Below, one piece after another: positions 9,144 to 17,789 of a DNA stretch of 64,000 nucleotides. The translations under genes were made by a program, and so were the position numbers. Source of the DNA: Halegenticoccus soli (GTDB lineage: Archaea; Halobacteriota; Halobacteria; Halobacteriales; Haloferacaceae). Below the pieces are notes generated by a model, which saw only the letters and a list, made by a program, of their open reading frames with translations, made no database searches and had not been told where the DNA came from. The DNA lies in the NCBI RefSeq assembly GCF_002844195.1, contig NZ_PEND01000004.1, forward strand, positions 485,610 through 549,609, read 5' to 3'. Within the stretch, counting starts at the first letter, position 1. Each line of letters opens with the position of its first letter.

Positions 9144-10220
9144 TCAGTCCTCCGCCGCGTCCGCCGCGCCGATCAGCGCGTCGACGTCGGCGTGCTCGAA
9201 CAGCAGGTCGCGCAGCAGGGTGACGGTGTGCTCGTCGCGGGTCCGACCGCCGCGGACGACCCCCTCGGCGCGCTCGATGGTGGTGAGGGTGTCCGCGTTG
9301 ACGAGCAGGACGGGGACGCCCTTCTCCTCGGCGCGGCCGAGCACCGCGCTCGGCGGGCGGAGGCCGCCCGTGAGAATGAGACACTTCACGCCGGGCGCTT
9401 CGAGCGCGGCCGTGTGGATCTCCGAGCGGTCGCCGCCGGTGATGACCGCGGCGTCCTTGGTGCGCCGGAAGTACCGGAGCGCCGAGTCGCCGCTCATCGC
9501 GCCGACGAGGAAGCGCTCGACGAACGCGTCCGTCGGCGCGTCGGTCGCCACCTCCGCGCCGAGTTCGTCCGCGAGCCCCTCGATCGTGACGCCCGCGAGC
9601 TCCCGCTTGCGCGGCAGGACGCCGAGGACGGTGACGCCGCGGTTTTCGAGGAACGGGACCACGTCCGTCTCGAGCTCGTCGAACGCCGCGTCCGCGACGC
9701 GGTTGAACATGACGCCGGCGAGCCGGTCGCCGAAGTCGTCGGCCGCTGCGAGCACCTCGTCGACGTCCGCGGGCTTCCCGTAGTCGGCGACGAGCAGCAC
9801 GTCGGCGTCGAGCAGTTCGGCGACCGCGGGGTCGTCGAGGTCGATGATGCCGCCGGTTGTGTAGCGCCCCGCGCCCTCGACGAGCATGAGGTCGCTGTCG
9901 TCTGCGAGCTGGTCGTAGTACTCGCGGACGATCTCGGCGAGCTCCTGGCCGTCCTCCTGGCCGCGGATCGCGCCGTCGACGAACGTCGGCGAGTAGACGA
10001 TGGGCTCCATCTGGTGCATCTCGGCGTCGAGCCCGAGCAGCTCCCGCGCGAGCATCGGGTCCCGGTCGAGCGTCTTGCCGACGTTGCTCTGCAGGCGCGT
10101 CCCCTTCGGCTTCATGTAGCCGACGTCGAGGCCGCGCTCCTGCGCGAGCAGGCCGAGCGCGATCGTGACGGCGGTCTTTCCGGTGCTGTCCTGGATCGAT
10201 GTGACGAGTAGCGTGTTCAT
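9144..10220 (-). CDS. BioD-like P-loop plus DRTGG domain protein, partner of acetyl-CoA synthetase
   Basis: A 358-residue protein with the layout of the N-terminal regulatory part of long phosphotransacetylases. Residues 1-205 form a dethiobiotin-synthetase-like P-loop domain (nucleotide motif DSTGKT, 11-16). Residues of about 210-330 form a DRTGG domain (GAMSGDSALRYF, then VITGGDRSEI). No phosphotransacetylase catalytic domain follows. The gene begins 20 bp after the stop of the ADP-forming acetyl-CoA synthetase gene, in the same direction. It therefore probably acts as a nucleotide or CoA-linked regulator of acetate metabolism. The ATG at 10220 begins the P-loop domain; frame upstream of it is arginine-rich shadow. 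The stand-alone regulatory role is inference. Confidence 0.85.
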   Translation of the reverse strand: MNTLLVTSIQDSTGKTAVTIALGLLAQERGLDVGYMKPKGTRLQSNVGKTLDRDPMLARELLGLDAEMHQMEPIVYSPTFVDGAIRGQEDGQELAEIVREYYDQLADDSDLMLVEGAGRYTTGGIIDLDDPAVAELLDADVLLVADYGKPADVDEVLAAADDFGDRLAGVMFNRVADAAFDELETDVVPFLENRGVTVLGVLPRKRELAGVTIEGLADELGAEVATDAPTDAFVERFLVGAMSGDSALRYFRRTKDAAVITGGDRSEIHTAALEAPGVKCLILTGGLRPPSAVLGRAEEKGVPVLLVNADTLTTIERAEGVVRGGRTRDEHTVTLLRDLLFEHADVDALIGAADAAED

Positions 10221-10240
10221 GGCTTGTCGGGGGGGTGTGT

Positions 10241-12334
10241 TCAGAGTTCGTCGGGGTCGACGGTCAGTCTGACGTCGACGGCCTTCACGCCGTCGGACGT
10301 CGCGACGAGCGGGTTGACGTCCAGTTCGAGGATCGCCGGGAAGTCCGTGACGAGCTGCGACAGGCGTTGGATCGTCTCGACGATGCCGCCGCGGTCGACC
10401 GGGTCGCGGCCGCGCGCGCCCCTGAGGAGCGGCGCCGTCTTGATCTCCTCCGTCATCTCCGTCGCCTCGCGTTCGGAGACGGGCGCGACCCTGAACGTGG
10501 TGTCCTCGAGGATCTCGACGAAGATGCCGCCGAGACCGAACATGAGGAGCGGCCCGAACTGCGGGTCGCGGTTCACGCCGACGATGGTCTCGACGCCCGA
10601 GTCGAGGTCGACCATCTCCTGCACCTGCACGCCGAGGATGGTCGCGTCCGGCTGGTAGTTGCGCGCCCGCGTCACGAGGTCCTCGTAGGCGTCGTACACG
10701 TCCTCGTCCGCGACGCCGACCTTGACGCCGCCGATGTCCGACTTGTGCAGGATGTCCGGGCTCACGATCTTCATCACGACGTCGCCGTCGACGTCGGCCG
10801 CCGCCTCCTCGGCCGCCGTCGGCGAGTCGACGATGGCGCCCGCGGGCGTCTCGATGCCGTAGGCGTCGAGCAGCCCCATCGCCTCGACGCCGAGGCGGTT
10901 GTCGTCGCGGCCTCTCACGCTCTCGAGTACCTCGCGGGCGCGCTCGCGGTCGACGTCGAACGCCGTCGGCGCCTCGTACTCGCGCTCGCTGATCCCGCGG
11001 TACCGCCGCAGCGCGTCGAGCGCCCCGACGGCCCGCGCGGGGTCGAAATAGTTCGGAATCCCCGCCTCCCCGAGGATCTCGGCCGCGGGGGCGACCCGCT
11101 CGCCGCCCATGAAGCAGGCCGCGACGGGCTTGCCGTGCTTTTCGCGCATCTCGACCGTCGCCTCCGCGAGGTCCTCGTAGTCGAGGACCGCCGTCGGACA
11201 CGAGAGCACGAGCGCCATGCCGACGTTCCCGTCGCCGAGGGCGACGTCGAGCGCGTCTCGGAACCGGTCGATGTCGGCGTCGCCGACGATGTCGACCGGG
11301 TTGTAGATGTTCCCCTCCTCGGGGAGTTTCTCCTCGAAGGCCGCGAGGGTCTCCTCGGAGAAGGAGGCCATCGAGAGGCCGGACTCGCCGACCGCGTCGG
11401 TCGACATCACGCCCGGTCCGCCGGCGTTCGTGATGACGGCGACGTCGTCGCCGTCGGGCAGCGGCTGGTTGGCGAGCATCTGCGCCGCGTCGAAGAGCTC
11501 CTGGACTGACTCGGCGCGGATGACGCCCGCCTGGTCGAGGCCCGCCTCGTAGGCCTGCTCACTTCCGGCGATCGTGCCGGTGTGCGAGGAGGCGGCCTGC
11601 GCCCCGGCGTCCGTGCGACCCGACTTGACGAGGACGATCGGCGTGTCCCCCGTCACCTCGCGGGCGGCGTCGATGAACTCCCGGCCGTGCTCGATCCCCT
11701 CGAGGTACCCGATGACGACGTCCGTGTCGGGGTCGTCGCCCCACTCCCGGACGAAGTCGGACTCGTCGAGGACGGCCTTGTTGCCCAGCGAGACGACGTC
11801 CTTGAAGCCGATCCCCTCGTCGTTCGCCCAGTCGAGGACGGCCGTGATGAACGCGCCCGACTGGCTCATGAACGACATCGACCCCGGCTCGGCGTTCTCG
11901 GGGCCGAACGTGGCGTTCATGCCGTTCGGCGTGCTCATGATTCCGAGGCTGTTCGGCCCGACGAGGTCGAGGTCGTACTCCGCCGCGACGTCGGTGAGCT
12001 CCCGCTCGCGGTTCGCGCCCTCGCTGCCGGTCTCGCCGAAGCCGGCCGTGATGACGACGGCGCTCCCCACGCCCGCCTCGCCGGCCTCGCGGACGGCGTC
12101 GACGGCGATGTGCGGGGGAACGACGACGACCGCGAGGTCGGCGTCCGCGTCGGCGACTTCGGGGACGCACGGCAACCCGAGCACCTCGTTGTAGTTGGGG
12201 TTGACCGGCACGACCTCGCCATCGAAGTCGGTGACGAGATTGTCCATGATGGCGCGGCCGACGGACCCCTCGCGCTCCGTCGCGCCGATGACGGCGATCC
12301 GCTCCGGCGCGAATAACTCGGCTAGCTCTCCCAT
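10241..12334 (-). CDS. acd: ADP-forming acetate-CoA ligase (alpha-beta fusion)
   Basis: Catalyses acyl-CoA + ADP + Pi to acid + CoA + ATP (reversible), the main archaeal route for making ATP from acetyl-CoA. The 697 residues contain a CoA-binding Rossmann domain (1-130, ERIAVIGATEREGSVG), a succinyl-CoA-ligase-like domain carrying the phosphorylated histidine (H251 in SSHTGTIAGS), a linker, and a C-terminal ATP-grasp domain (about 485-697, KIVSPDILHKSDIGGV). Both subunits of the two-gene enzymes are fused, as usual in halophiles. The start at 12334 lies about 30 nt downstream of a good TATA element. The DRTGG protein gene follows 20 bp downstream and is probably cotranscribed. Confidence 0.96.
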   Translation of the reverse strand: MGELAELFAPERIAVIGATEREGSVGRAIMDNLVTDFDGEVVPVNPNYNEVLGLPCVPEVADADADLAVVVVPPHIAVDAVREAGEAGVGSAVVITAGFGETGSEGANRERELTDVAAEYDLDLVGPNSLGIMSTPNGMNATFGPENAEPGSMSFMSQSGAFITAVLDWANDEGIGFKDVVSLGNKAVLDESDFVREWGDDPDTDVVIGYLEGIEHGREFIDAAREVTGDTPIVLVKSGRTDAGAQAASSHTGTIAGSEQAYEAGLDQAGVIRAESVQELFDAAQMLANQPLPDGDDVAVITNAGGPGVMSTDAVGESGLSMASFSEETLAAFEEKLPEEGNIYNPVDIVGDADIDRFRDALDVALGDGNVGMALVLSCPTAVLDYEDLAEATVEMREKHGKPVAACFMGGERVAPAAEILGEAGIPNYFDPARAVGALDALRRYRGISEREYEAPTAFDVDRERAREVLESVRGRDDNRLGVEAMGLLDAYGIETPAGAIVDSPTAAEEAAADVDGDVVMKIVSPDILHKSDIGGVKVGVADEDVYDAYEDLVTRARNYQPDATILGVQVQEMVDLDSGVETIVGVNRDPQFGPLLMFGLGGIFVEILEDTTFRVAPVSEREATEMTEEIKTAPLLRGARGRDPVDRGGIVETIQRLSQLVTDFPAILELDVNPLVATSDGVKAVDVRLTVDPDEL

Positions 12335-12360
12335 CGGACGAGAGTTGCCGCCGTCTCCGC

Positions 12361-12368
12361 ATAAAACT
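12361..12368 (-). promoter_or_regulatory. TATA element of acd
   Basis: Reads AGTTTTAT on the minus strand, 27-34 nt upstream of the ATG at 12334. This fits leaderless transcription of the acd-DRTGG pair. Confidence 0.6.
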
Positions 12369-12562
12369 GGGCATGTGCGGCGTCTCACGGCACCTGTCAC
12401 CACTTTTCAGCCGATCGAAAAATCGTTGCAGATGGACGGCGAGCGCGCGGTCCGCGGACGATCTTCGGACGGGCGGAGAGGGATCGGCGGTGAGTCGGGG
12501 ACCGGTCGAGGAAAGCCGGTCGCGGCGGACCGGTGGCGAGTCGGCCGACCGGCCGATGCGCC

Positions 12563-13798
12563 TCACCCACTGGCGAGGAGGCGTCCGCCCCACGCGTACA
12601 GACCCAGCGCGACGAGCGCGGCGACCAGGTGGAGCTCGGACACCCAGTACGGCAGCGCGACCGCGTGTCTGAGTCCGGCGAGGAGCGTCGACAGGACCGG
12701 AACGTCCCGGCCGCCCGTCTCGTCCGGGTCGACGCCGTCCGAGGACGCGGGGTAGGGGTTTCTCGCGGACTCCTCGAAGGGGACGCGGTCGGCCTCGTAG
12801 GGCAGCGCTTCCACGGTGTAGCTCGCCACGACGCTCCCGTCGCGGCGGACCTCGACGATCCGGTTGTTCCGGCTGTCCGTGATCAGGGTGTTGCCGTTCG
12901 GCAGTCGATCGGCGTCCCGCGGCCAGTCGAACGCGATCCCGTCCGCCTCCGTGAGCACCCAGACCACCTCCCACTCGCCGTCGTCGTTTCGGTGGAGCTC
13001 GACGACCCGGTCGTTCTCGCTGTCGGCGACGACCACGGCCCCGTCGCCGAGCCACTGCGGGTTGTGCTGCTCGTACATGACGGACGGGTCGCGGTCCTCG
13101 TTGATCACCTCGACGACGCCCTTTCCTCGTTCAATAACGAGGAGCTGGTTCGTGTTGCGGACGGAGACGAGGTAGCGGTCCTCGCCGATGCGATCGACGT
13201 CGTTGATGTGGAGCCAGTCCTCCCGCGTGGGATCCTCGGGGGCCTCGTAGTAGCTGCTCGCGTTCCACGTCCACGTCCGCTCGCCGGTCGACATCTTCAT
13301 CGTGAAGACGCTCTCGTACTCCATGTCGGCGACGAGCAGCTCGCCGGAGGGCGTGATCTCGGCGTCGTGGACCTCGCTGTCCTTGCGCGTCCGGACCGGG
13401 TAGGTCCACTCGTAGACGACGTGCGGTTCGGGCTGCGGTCGGATGATGCGCACGCCCGTCCGCTTGCACGGCGGTTCGTACGGTCCGCACTCCCGGTAGC
13501 CGCCGGCGGCGAACGTCGCCAGCACCGATCCGTTGTCCAGGTAGGTGACGTCCGTGTAGCCGATCGCGTTCCCGTGCGACCACGAGACGTTGCCGTCGCC
13601 GTCGAGCATGGTCACGTTTCCGCCCCGTGCGGGCCCCTGCACGCCGACGATCGTGCCGTTTTCGGTGTCCGCCTCGGAGGTGACGTTCGTCGTGTCGGCG
13701 GCGAGGACCCAGCTGCCGCCGAACGTCAGCACGACGAGCAGCGTGCCGGCGGCGACGAGGATCACCCCGCGCCTGCGGGGGTCTGTCAGCGCGCCCAT
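12563..13798 (-). CDS. membrane-anchored arylsulfotransferase-like beta-propeller protein
   Basis: A 411-residue protein with an N-terminal membrane anchor (about 12-34) and a second hydrophobic helix at the C-terminus (about 388-406). Between them are repeated propeller blades such as EVHDAEITPSGELLVAD, DWLHINDVDRIGEDRYLVS and DADRLPNGNTLITDSRNNRIVEV. This pattern (alternating HD and N-R motifs) is that of arylsulfate sulfotransferase (ASST) family proteins, which in bacteria transfer sulfate between phenols. The large domain is probably outside the cell. Whether sulfotransferase activity is retained cannot be told from the motifs; a structural or sensory propeller is the alternative. It stands alone: 154 bp upstream lie the gene pair 13953-15451, and 228 bp follow downstream. 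Confidence 0.75.
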   Translation of the reverse strand: MGALTDPRRRGVILVAAGTLLVVLTFGGSWVLAADTTNVTSEADTENGTIVGVQGPARGGNVTMLDGDGNVSWSHGNAIGYTDVTYLDNGSVLATFAAGGYRECGPYEPPCKRTGVRIIRPQPEPHVVYEWTYPVRTRKDSEVHDAEITPSGELLVADMEYESVFTMKMSTGERTWTWNASSYYEAPEDPTREDWLHINDVDRIGEDRYLVSVRNTNQLLVIERGKGVVEVINEDRDPSVMYEQHNPQWLGDGAVVVADSENDRVVELHRNDDGEWEVVWVLTEADGIAFDWPRDADRLPNGNTLITDSRNNRIVEVRRDGSVVASYTVEALPYEADRVPFEESARNPYPASSDGVDPDETGGRDVPVLSTLLAGLRHAVALPYWVSELHLVAALVALGLYAWGGRLLASG

Positions 13799-13952
13799 GA
13801 ACGGCGTGCGGGCCCGGGCTGTTCCGGACCGGAGGGCGATTCGGCGTCGGTCGTCGGAGCTGACGGATGCATCGTTCGGAGTGTCCGACCCGCCGACGCA
13901 TAAATCTCAGCCCCCGGAACGGGGTCGAATCGACTCGCCCGGGCGAGAAAAA

Positions 13953-14246
13953 TCAGATGAGGTCGTCCGGATCGTGCTTCGCTCGCATCCGCTCGGCCTC
14001 CGACGCGTACGCCTCCCGCGTCTCGGGATCGTCGACCCGCCCCAGGTTTCCCGGCTCCGCGTCGATCGCGGCCGTCGTGTCGCGGGCGTCGTCGAAGCTC
14101 GTCAGCGCGCGCTCCTTGCGGAGGTAGCGCGTCCCGTCGGGGGTCGCGTACACGAGGATGACGACGTTCTGCTCGTCGTCGGAGTAGGTGCGCTCGACGA
14201 GCCAGGCGCGGACCGCCTCGCTCTCGGCGGACGCGTCCCCGGTCAT
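13953..14246 (-). CDS. small conserved haloarchaeal protein, coupled to the metal exporter
   Basis: A 97-residue soluble protein without recognisable catalytic motif. It contains a short beta-rich stretch (VVILVYATPDGTRYLRKERALT, split here as VVILVYATPDG then TRYLRKE) followed by a charged helical tail ending HDPDDLI. Its ATG overlaps the stop of the upstream transporter gene (ATGA, 14243-14246), so the two are translationally coupled and probably work together, for example as a cytosolic accessory of metal efflux. The start is fixed by this overlap; the longer open frame is arginine-rich shadow. Function unknown. Confidence 0.75.
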   Translation of the reverse strand: MTGDASAESEAVRAWLVERTYSDDEQNVVILVYATPDGTRYLRKERALTSFDDARDTTAAIDAEPGNLGRVDDPETREAYASEAERMRAKHDPDDLI

Positions 14247-15451
14247 CCGATCACCCCGAACTCGAACATCGGCCCGAACAGCAGGTGGAGCCCGACGCCG
14301 ACGACGAGCGCGGGGATCGTCGTGTAGATGCTGGCGACGACCGCGGCCCGCTTGTCGATGGCCAGGAGCGGGAACAGCGCGTCCCCATCCTGGCTGATGG
14401 CGTTCGCCACGAGCGCCGAGAAGGGGATCGCCCCCTGCGTGTACGCCGTTGCGAGGACGATCTGCGGCCCGCAGCCGGGGATCAGCCCGACGGCCGCCGC
14501 GCCGAGGGGCGCGAGCACGCCCGCGGCGGCGGCGAACGCCTGCATGTCGATACCGGTGAACACGATCCCGTACTCGTAGAGGAGGTACGCGGCGATGACC
14601 CAGACGGTGACGAACGACGTCTCCATCGCCGCGTGGGTCAGCGTCTCGTACACCGTGCCGAACGTGTCGCGGGCGCGCCCGACGTGGCCGTGGCCGATGT
14701 AGCGCCGGCCGACGAAGTACAGGTAGAACGACAGCACCGTGCCGGCGATGCCGAAGACGGTGAACGCGCCGGCGAAGCTGAGTCCCAACGCCAGAGGAAC
14801 GTCCGGCGCGCCGATCGCGAGGAACACGACGCCGATCGCCAGCCCGCCGGCGGCGGCGAGCCACCAGAGGCCGAGCGCCGCCTCGCTCACTCTCGCCATG
14901 ACCGGCGAGTCGCGCGTCGTCCCGACGCCGTCGTCGCACCCGCAGCCCTGCGCCTCCTCGTAGTGGTGGACCTGGCTGCCGATCGGCGGGGTGGCGAACC
15001 CGCCGTCGGTCGCGGCGCGGCCGATGCGGCCCACCGCGCGGTCGATGCGCCCCACGCCCATCCCGAACGCGTCGATCGCGTAGCCGAAGACGACGGCGGA
15101 GACGAACGCCAGGCCGTACGCGTACAGCGCCGCCTCGGGCGCGAGCACCAGGATGACGAACGCCGAGTCGCCCGCGGTCGCGACGAGCGTCGCCACGACC
15201 GTCCCGAAGCTCACGCTCCCGCGGACGTACAGCGGCATCATCACGATCGCGCCGCCGCACCCCGGCGTGAGCCCCATGAGCGCCCCGACGAGCGGCTGTA
15301 TCCGTTTGCTCTTCTCCAAGCGCTTCACCAACCGCCCGTCCGTCCGGTACTGCAGGTAGCTGAACAGGAGCACCGTCACCGCGACGAACACGCTGACCTG
15401 AATAAAGCCGTCCCGTACGGACGTGACAAAGATATCAACTAGCTCTTGCAT
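14243..15451 (-). CDS. putative heavy-metal/manganese exporter, about 10 TM segments
   Basis: A 402-residue polytopic membrane protein of the putative 10-TM heavy-metal exporter family (ArsP_2/putative manganese transporter). It shows the family's internal duplication: GLTPGCGGAIVMMPLY near 60-75 and GLIPGCGPQIVLATAY in the second half. A hydrophilic central loop carries a metal-ligand-like patch (HHYEEAQGCGCDDG). The ATG at 15451 was chosen because GAGGGGAGAG lies immediately upstream; a GTG at 15463 is the alternative. A candidate operator overlaps the promoter region (15478-15493), and a ZIP transporter gene is nearby, which supports a role in metal homeostasis. Substrate is inferred from family names only. 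Confidence 0.82.
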   Translation of the reverse strand: MQELVDIFVTSVRDGFIQVSVFVAVTVLLFSYLQYRTDGRLVKRLEKSKRIQPLVGALMGLTPGCGGAIVMMPLYVRGSVSFGTVVATLVATAGDSAFVILVLAPEAALYAYGLAFVSAVVFGYAIDAFGMGVGRIDRAVGRIGRAATDGGFATPPIGSQVHHYEEAQGCGCDDGVGTTRDSPVMARVSEAALGLWWLAAAGGLAIGVVFLAIGAPDVPLALGLSFAGAFTVFGIAGTVLSFYLYFVGRRYIGHGHVGRARDTFGTVYETLTHAAMETSFVTVWVIAAYLLYEYGIVFTGIDMQAFAAAAGVLAPLGAAAVGLIPGCGPQIVLATAYTQGAIPFSALVANAISQDGDALFPLLAIDKRAAVVASIYTTIPALVVGVGLHLLFGPMFEFGVIG

Positions 15452-15477
15452 CTCTCCCCTCACTGATTTCGACTCAT

Positions 15478-15493
15478 CTAAACTCTACTTTAG
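15478..15493. promoter_or_regulatory. inverted repeat upstream of metal exporter, candidate operator
   Basis: CTAAACTCTACTTTAG contains 5-bp inverted arms (CTAAA/TTTAG) around a 6-bp centre. It lies 27-42 nt upstream of the exporter ATG and overlaps the expected BRE/TATA position. A metal-responsive repressor of the DtxR/MntR type would be a natural candidate, but this is inferred from position and the neighbouring gene. Confidence 0.45.
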
Positions 15494-15836
15494 CTTGCTG
15501 GAACTTATTTGTTACTCCGGCTCCAACGCCGGCCGTCCGCGCCGAATCCCCCGATAGATCCCTCGGCCCGAGGCCACACGGGACCGTTCGGAACTGTCTT
15601 CGACGGTTCAGAGTCGGCGGCGCGGCCCGAGCGGGCTCTACCGCCTCGGCGTCGATCCGGCGCTCGGGGAGAACTCGTCCGTCGCGACGAGCAGTTCGCC
15701 CGGCGAGAGGAAATCGTTTGTGGCGACGATTCCGCGGCGAGAACGACTCCGACGGGGCCCGAAGCCGGCGTCGAACGCGCCGAGCGGCGCAAACGGCGCG
15801 TCTCGACGCGCCGAAAGCGAGCGCGCCGTCGGCGCG
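15494..15836. other. gene-free stretch between exporter and YbaK-like gene
   Basis: The gap between the exporter start and the end of the YbaK-like gene is 385 bp including the operator. Its open frames on either strand are arginine/proline-rich and show no start, codon pattern or similarity supporting a gene. No tRNA or strong hairpin was noticed. It contains the upstream part of the exporter promoter and otherwise nothing I can interpret. Confidence 0.5.
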
Positions 15837-16313
15837 CTACTCGGCCACGTCCGCCGGATCGGCGTCCGCGAGCCGCGCGAGCGAGTCGGGATCGAGGGGA
15901 AAGACCGCGGTCGGCGTCCCTGCGGCCGCCCAGACCGTTCCGTACGCGGTCAGGGACTCGTCGAACAGCACGGGCGGATCCGCGGCGTGACAGAGCGGTG
16001 GCACCCCGCCGATGCTCCAGCCGGTGACTTCCCTGACGGTCTCCGCGTCGGCCATCGACACGCGTTCGGGGGCCGCTCCGAGCCGGGCCGCGAGCTTCTC
16101 CTCGCTCACGCGGTTCGCGCCGCTCGCGACGACGACGACCGGATCGCCGTCGACCTCGAAGACCAGGCTGCTCGCGATCTGGCCCGTCTCGCAGCCGACG
16201 GCCTCCGCGGCGGCCGCGGCCGTCTTCGTCCCCTCCGGAAACTCGCGGACCTCGATGTCGACGCCGTACTCCTCGCGGACGCGGGATGCGAACTCCTCGG
16301 CTCGCGGGTGCAT
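15837..16313 (-). CDS. YbaK/EbsC-type aminoacyl-tRNA deacylase-like protein
   Basis: A 158-residue protein with the YbaK/ProX fold, whose characterised members hydrolyse mischarged tRNAs. Supporting motifs are the N-terminal VREFPEGTKTAAAAAEAVGC, split as VREFPEGT and AAEAVGC, the strand motif QIASSLVFEVDGDPVVVV (residues 45-62), and GWSIGGVPPLCH, matching the family's GY-x-IGG-x-PP loop. In the well-studied enzymes a lysine follows the QI strand (QI-x-K-S/T-L). Here that position is serine (QIASSL), so catalysis or specificity may differ. It is monocistronic between two wide gaps. Substrate tRNA is not predictable. Confidence 0.85.
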   Translation of the reverse strand: MHPRAEEFASRVREEYGVDIEVREFPEGTKTAAAAAEAVGCETGQIASSLVFEVDGDPVVVVASGANRVSEEKLAARLGAAPERVSMADAETVREVTGWSIGGVPPLCHAADPPVLFDESLTAYGTVWAAAGTPTAVFPLDPDSLARLADADPADVAE

Positions 16314-16572
16314 GCCGGGTCGTATTCCCGCCGATCGGCATAGTTCCGACGGTCCGCCGGCCGCGCCGCGAAAGCCCGCGGGTCGCGCCGCGACGTCGCC
16401 TCGCCGTCCGCGATCCCGCGCTCGCCGCCGGGACGAAACGCCGGGAGAACGAATATGCCCGAAGGCCGCCTACGAGAAACGTGACCCGTCGACGAACCGA
16501 CCCCGCAGGTCCTCCCGCCTCGCTCCGGCGATCCGAGCCGTCGAACCGGGCCGCGAGCGCGCGTGATCTCCG

Positions 16573-17379
16573 GTGACGCTCGCGCTCTCGGAGCTCGGGT
16601 TCGTGTTCATCGCGGGGCTGTTGACCGCGTGCGCGACGGGGATCGGCGCGCTCCCGTTCTTCTTCGTCGACGACCTGAACGTCCGCTGGAACGTCGCCCT
16701 CTGGGGCGTCGCCTCGGGCATCATGCTCTCCGCCTCCGTGTTCGGGCTGCTCTCGGAGGGGCTCGCGAACGGCGCGGCGGTCGATCTCGCCGTCGGCCTC
16801 GTCGCGGGCGTCCTGCTCGTGGTCGCGGCCCACGCGCTCATCGAGGGCTACGACGTCCACCCGCGGAAGTACGAGGAGGCGAGCTACCGGAAGCTGCTTT
16901 TGATCCTCGGGGTGCTGACCGTCCACAGCTTCCCCGAGGGCGTCGCCGTCGGGGTCTCTTTCGCCGAGTTCGGGCTGACCGGGGCCGACACCGTCCCCGT
17001 GCTCGGCGTCGGCGTGCCCGTCCTCGCGGCGTTCATGACGGTCGCCATCTCGATACACAACGTCCCCGAGGGCGTCGCGGTTTCGATCCCGCTGCGGTCG
17101 ATGGGGGTGCCGAACTGGAAGCTCGTCTGGTGGGCCGTCTTCTCCAGCCTCCCGCAACCGATCGGCGCGGTCGTCGCCTTCTCCTTCGTCAGCGTCGCCC
17201 GCGACCTCGTCGCGGCCGGGTTCGGCTTCGCCGCCGGCGCGATGATCTACCTCGTCGTCTCGGAGTTCGTCCCGGAGGCGCTCGATCTCGGCAGATCGCT
17301 CCCCGGCCGCGGCCGGCGGGAACTGCTGTTCGGACTCGCCGTCGGCTTCGCGCTCATGATTCCGCTCGCGTTCGTCTGA
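16573..17379 (+). CDS. ZIP-family metal transporter
   Basis: A 268-residue inner-membrane transporter with eight predicted TM helices, expected to move divalent metals such as zinc into the cytoplasm. The two signature metal-site motifs are present: HSFPEGVAVG (H118-E122) in TM4 and HNVPEGVAV (H162-E166) in TM5. A short histidine/charged loop (HALIEGYDVHPRKYEE) lies between TM3 and TM4. The start is the GTG at 16573, which gives a complete first helix; the next ATG would remove it. The small gene at 17392-17676 is convergent with a 12-bp gap. Confidence 0.92.
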   Translation: MTLALSELGFVFIAGLLTACATGIGALPFFFVDDLNVRWNVALWGVASGIMLSASVFGLLSEGLANGAAVDLAVGLVAGVLLVVAAHALIEGYDVHPRKYEEASYRKLLLILGVLTVHSFPEGVAVGVSFAEFGLTGADTVPVLGVGVPVLAAFMTVAISIHNVPEGVAVSIPLRSMGVPNWKLVWWAVFSSLPQPIGAVVAFSFVSVARDLVAAGFGFAAGAMIYLVVSEFVPEALDLGRSLPGRGRRELLFGLAVGFALMIPLAFV

Positions 17380-17391
17380 ACGGTCGGCCGT

Positions 17392-17676
17392 TCAGTGCTG
17401 GTGGCCGGTCGCCTCGGCGAACGAGACGCCGAACCGCTCTTCGAACAGCTCCTCGGCCCTCTCGTTGATCTCGCGCAGGTCCGCCGGGGCGTCGCCCTCG
17501 GCGTGGTGAACGATCGCGTGCGCGCGCTGGACGAACGAGAGGACCGCGACGTCGGCGACGACCGTCGCCCCCGACTCGCCCTGCTCGGAGAGCACGTCGA
17601 CGAGGCCCGCCGGGAGGTCGAACGTGTCGGTGTCGCCGCTCGGGTCTTCGACCGTGTAGGTTTCCGTGTCGACCAT
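17392..17676 (-). CDS. conserved haloarchaeal small protein of unknown function
   Basis: A 94-residue soluble acidic protein. The N-terminal half is beta-like (METYT-type start, TVEDPSGDTDTFDLPAGLVD), and the C-terminal half is helical with several histidines (QRAHAIVHHAEGDA and a terminal ATGHQH). The histidine-rich tail might bind a metal, which would fit the convergent ZIP transporter, but this is speculation. It begins at the ATG at 17676; the upstream frame is shadow. I recognise it only as a haloarchaea-restricted type. Confidence 0.75.
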   Translation of the reverse strand: MVDTETYTVEDPSGDTDTFDLPAGLVDVLSEQGESGATVVADVAVLSFVQRAHAIVHHAEGDAPADLREINERAEELFEERFGVSFAEATGHQH

Positions 17677-17789
17677 ACCCCTGCCTGGGTGACGGCGACG
17701 TAAGGATCTGTGGGTATGGGACGCCGTCGGTCGCCGGACGGGCAAGTGGCTGTCCGCGCCGCGATCGTGGCGACGGCGCGCGTGCCGGG

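Noticed and set aside
8926..9384. Long N-terminal extension of the Bat-type regulator
   Set aside because: The added residues are Arg/Pro-rich with no fold and overlap the end of the DRTGG gene.
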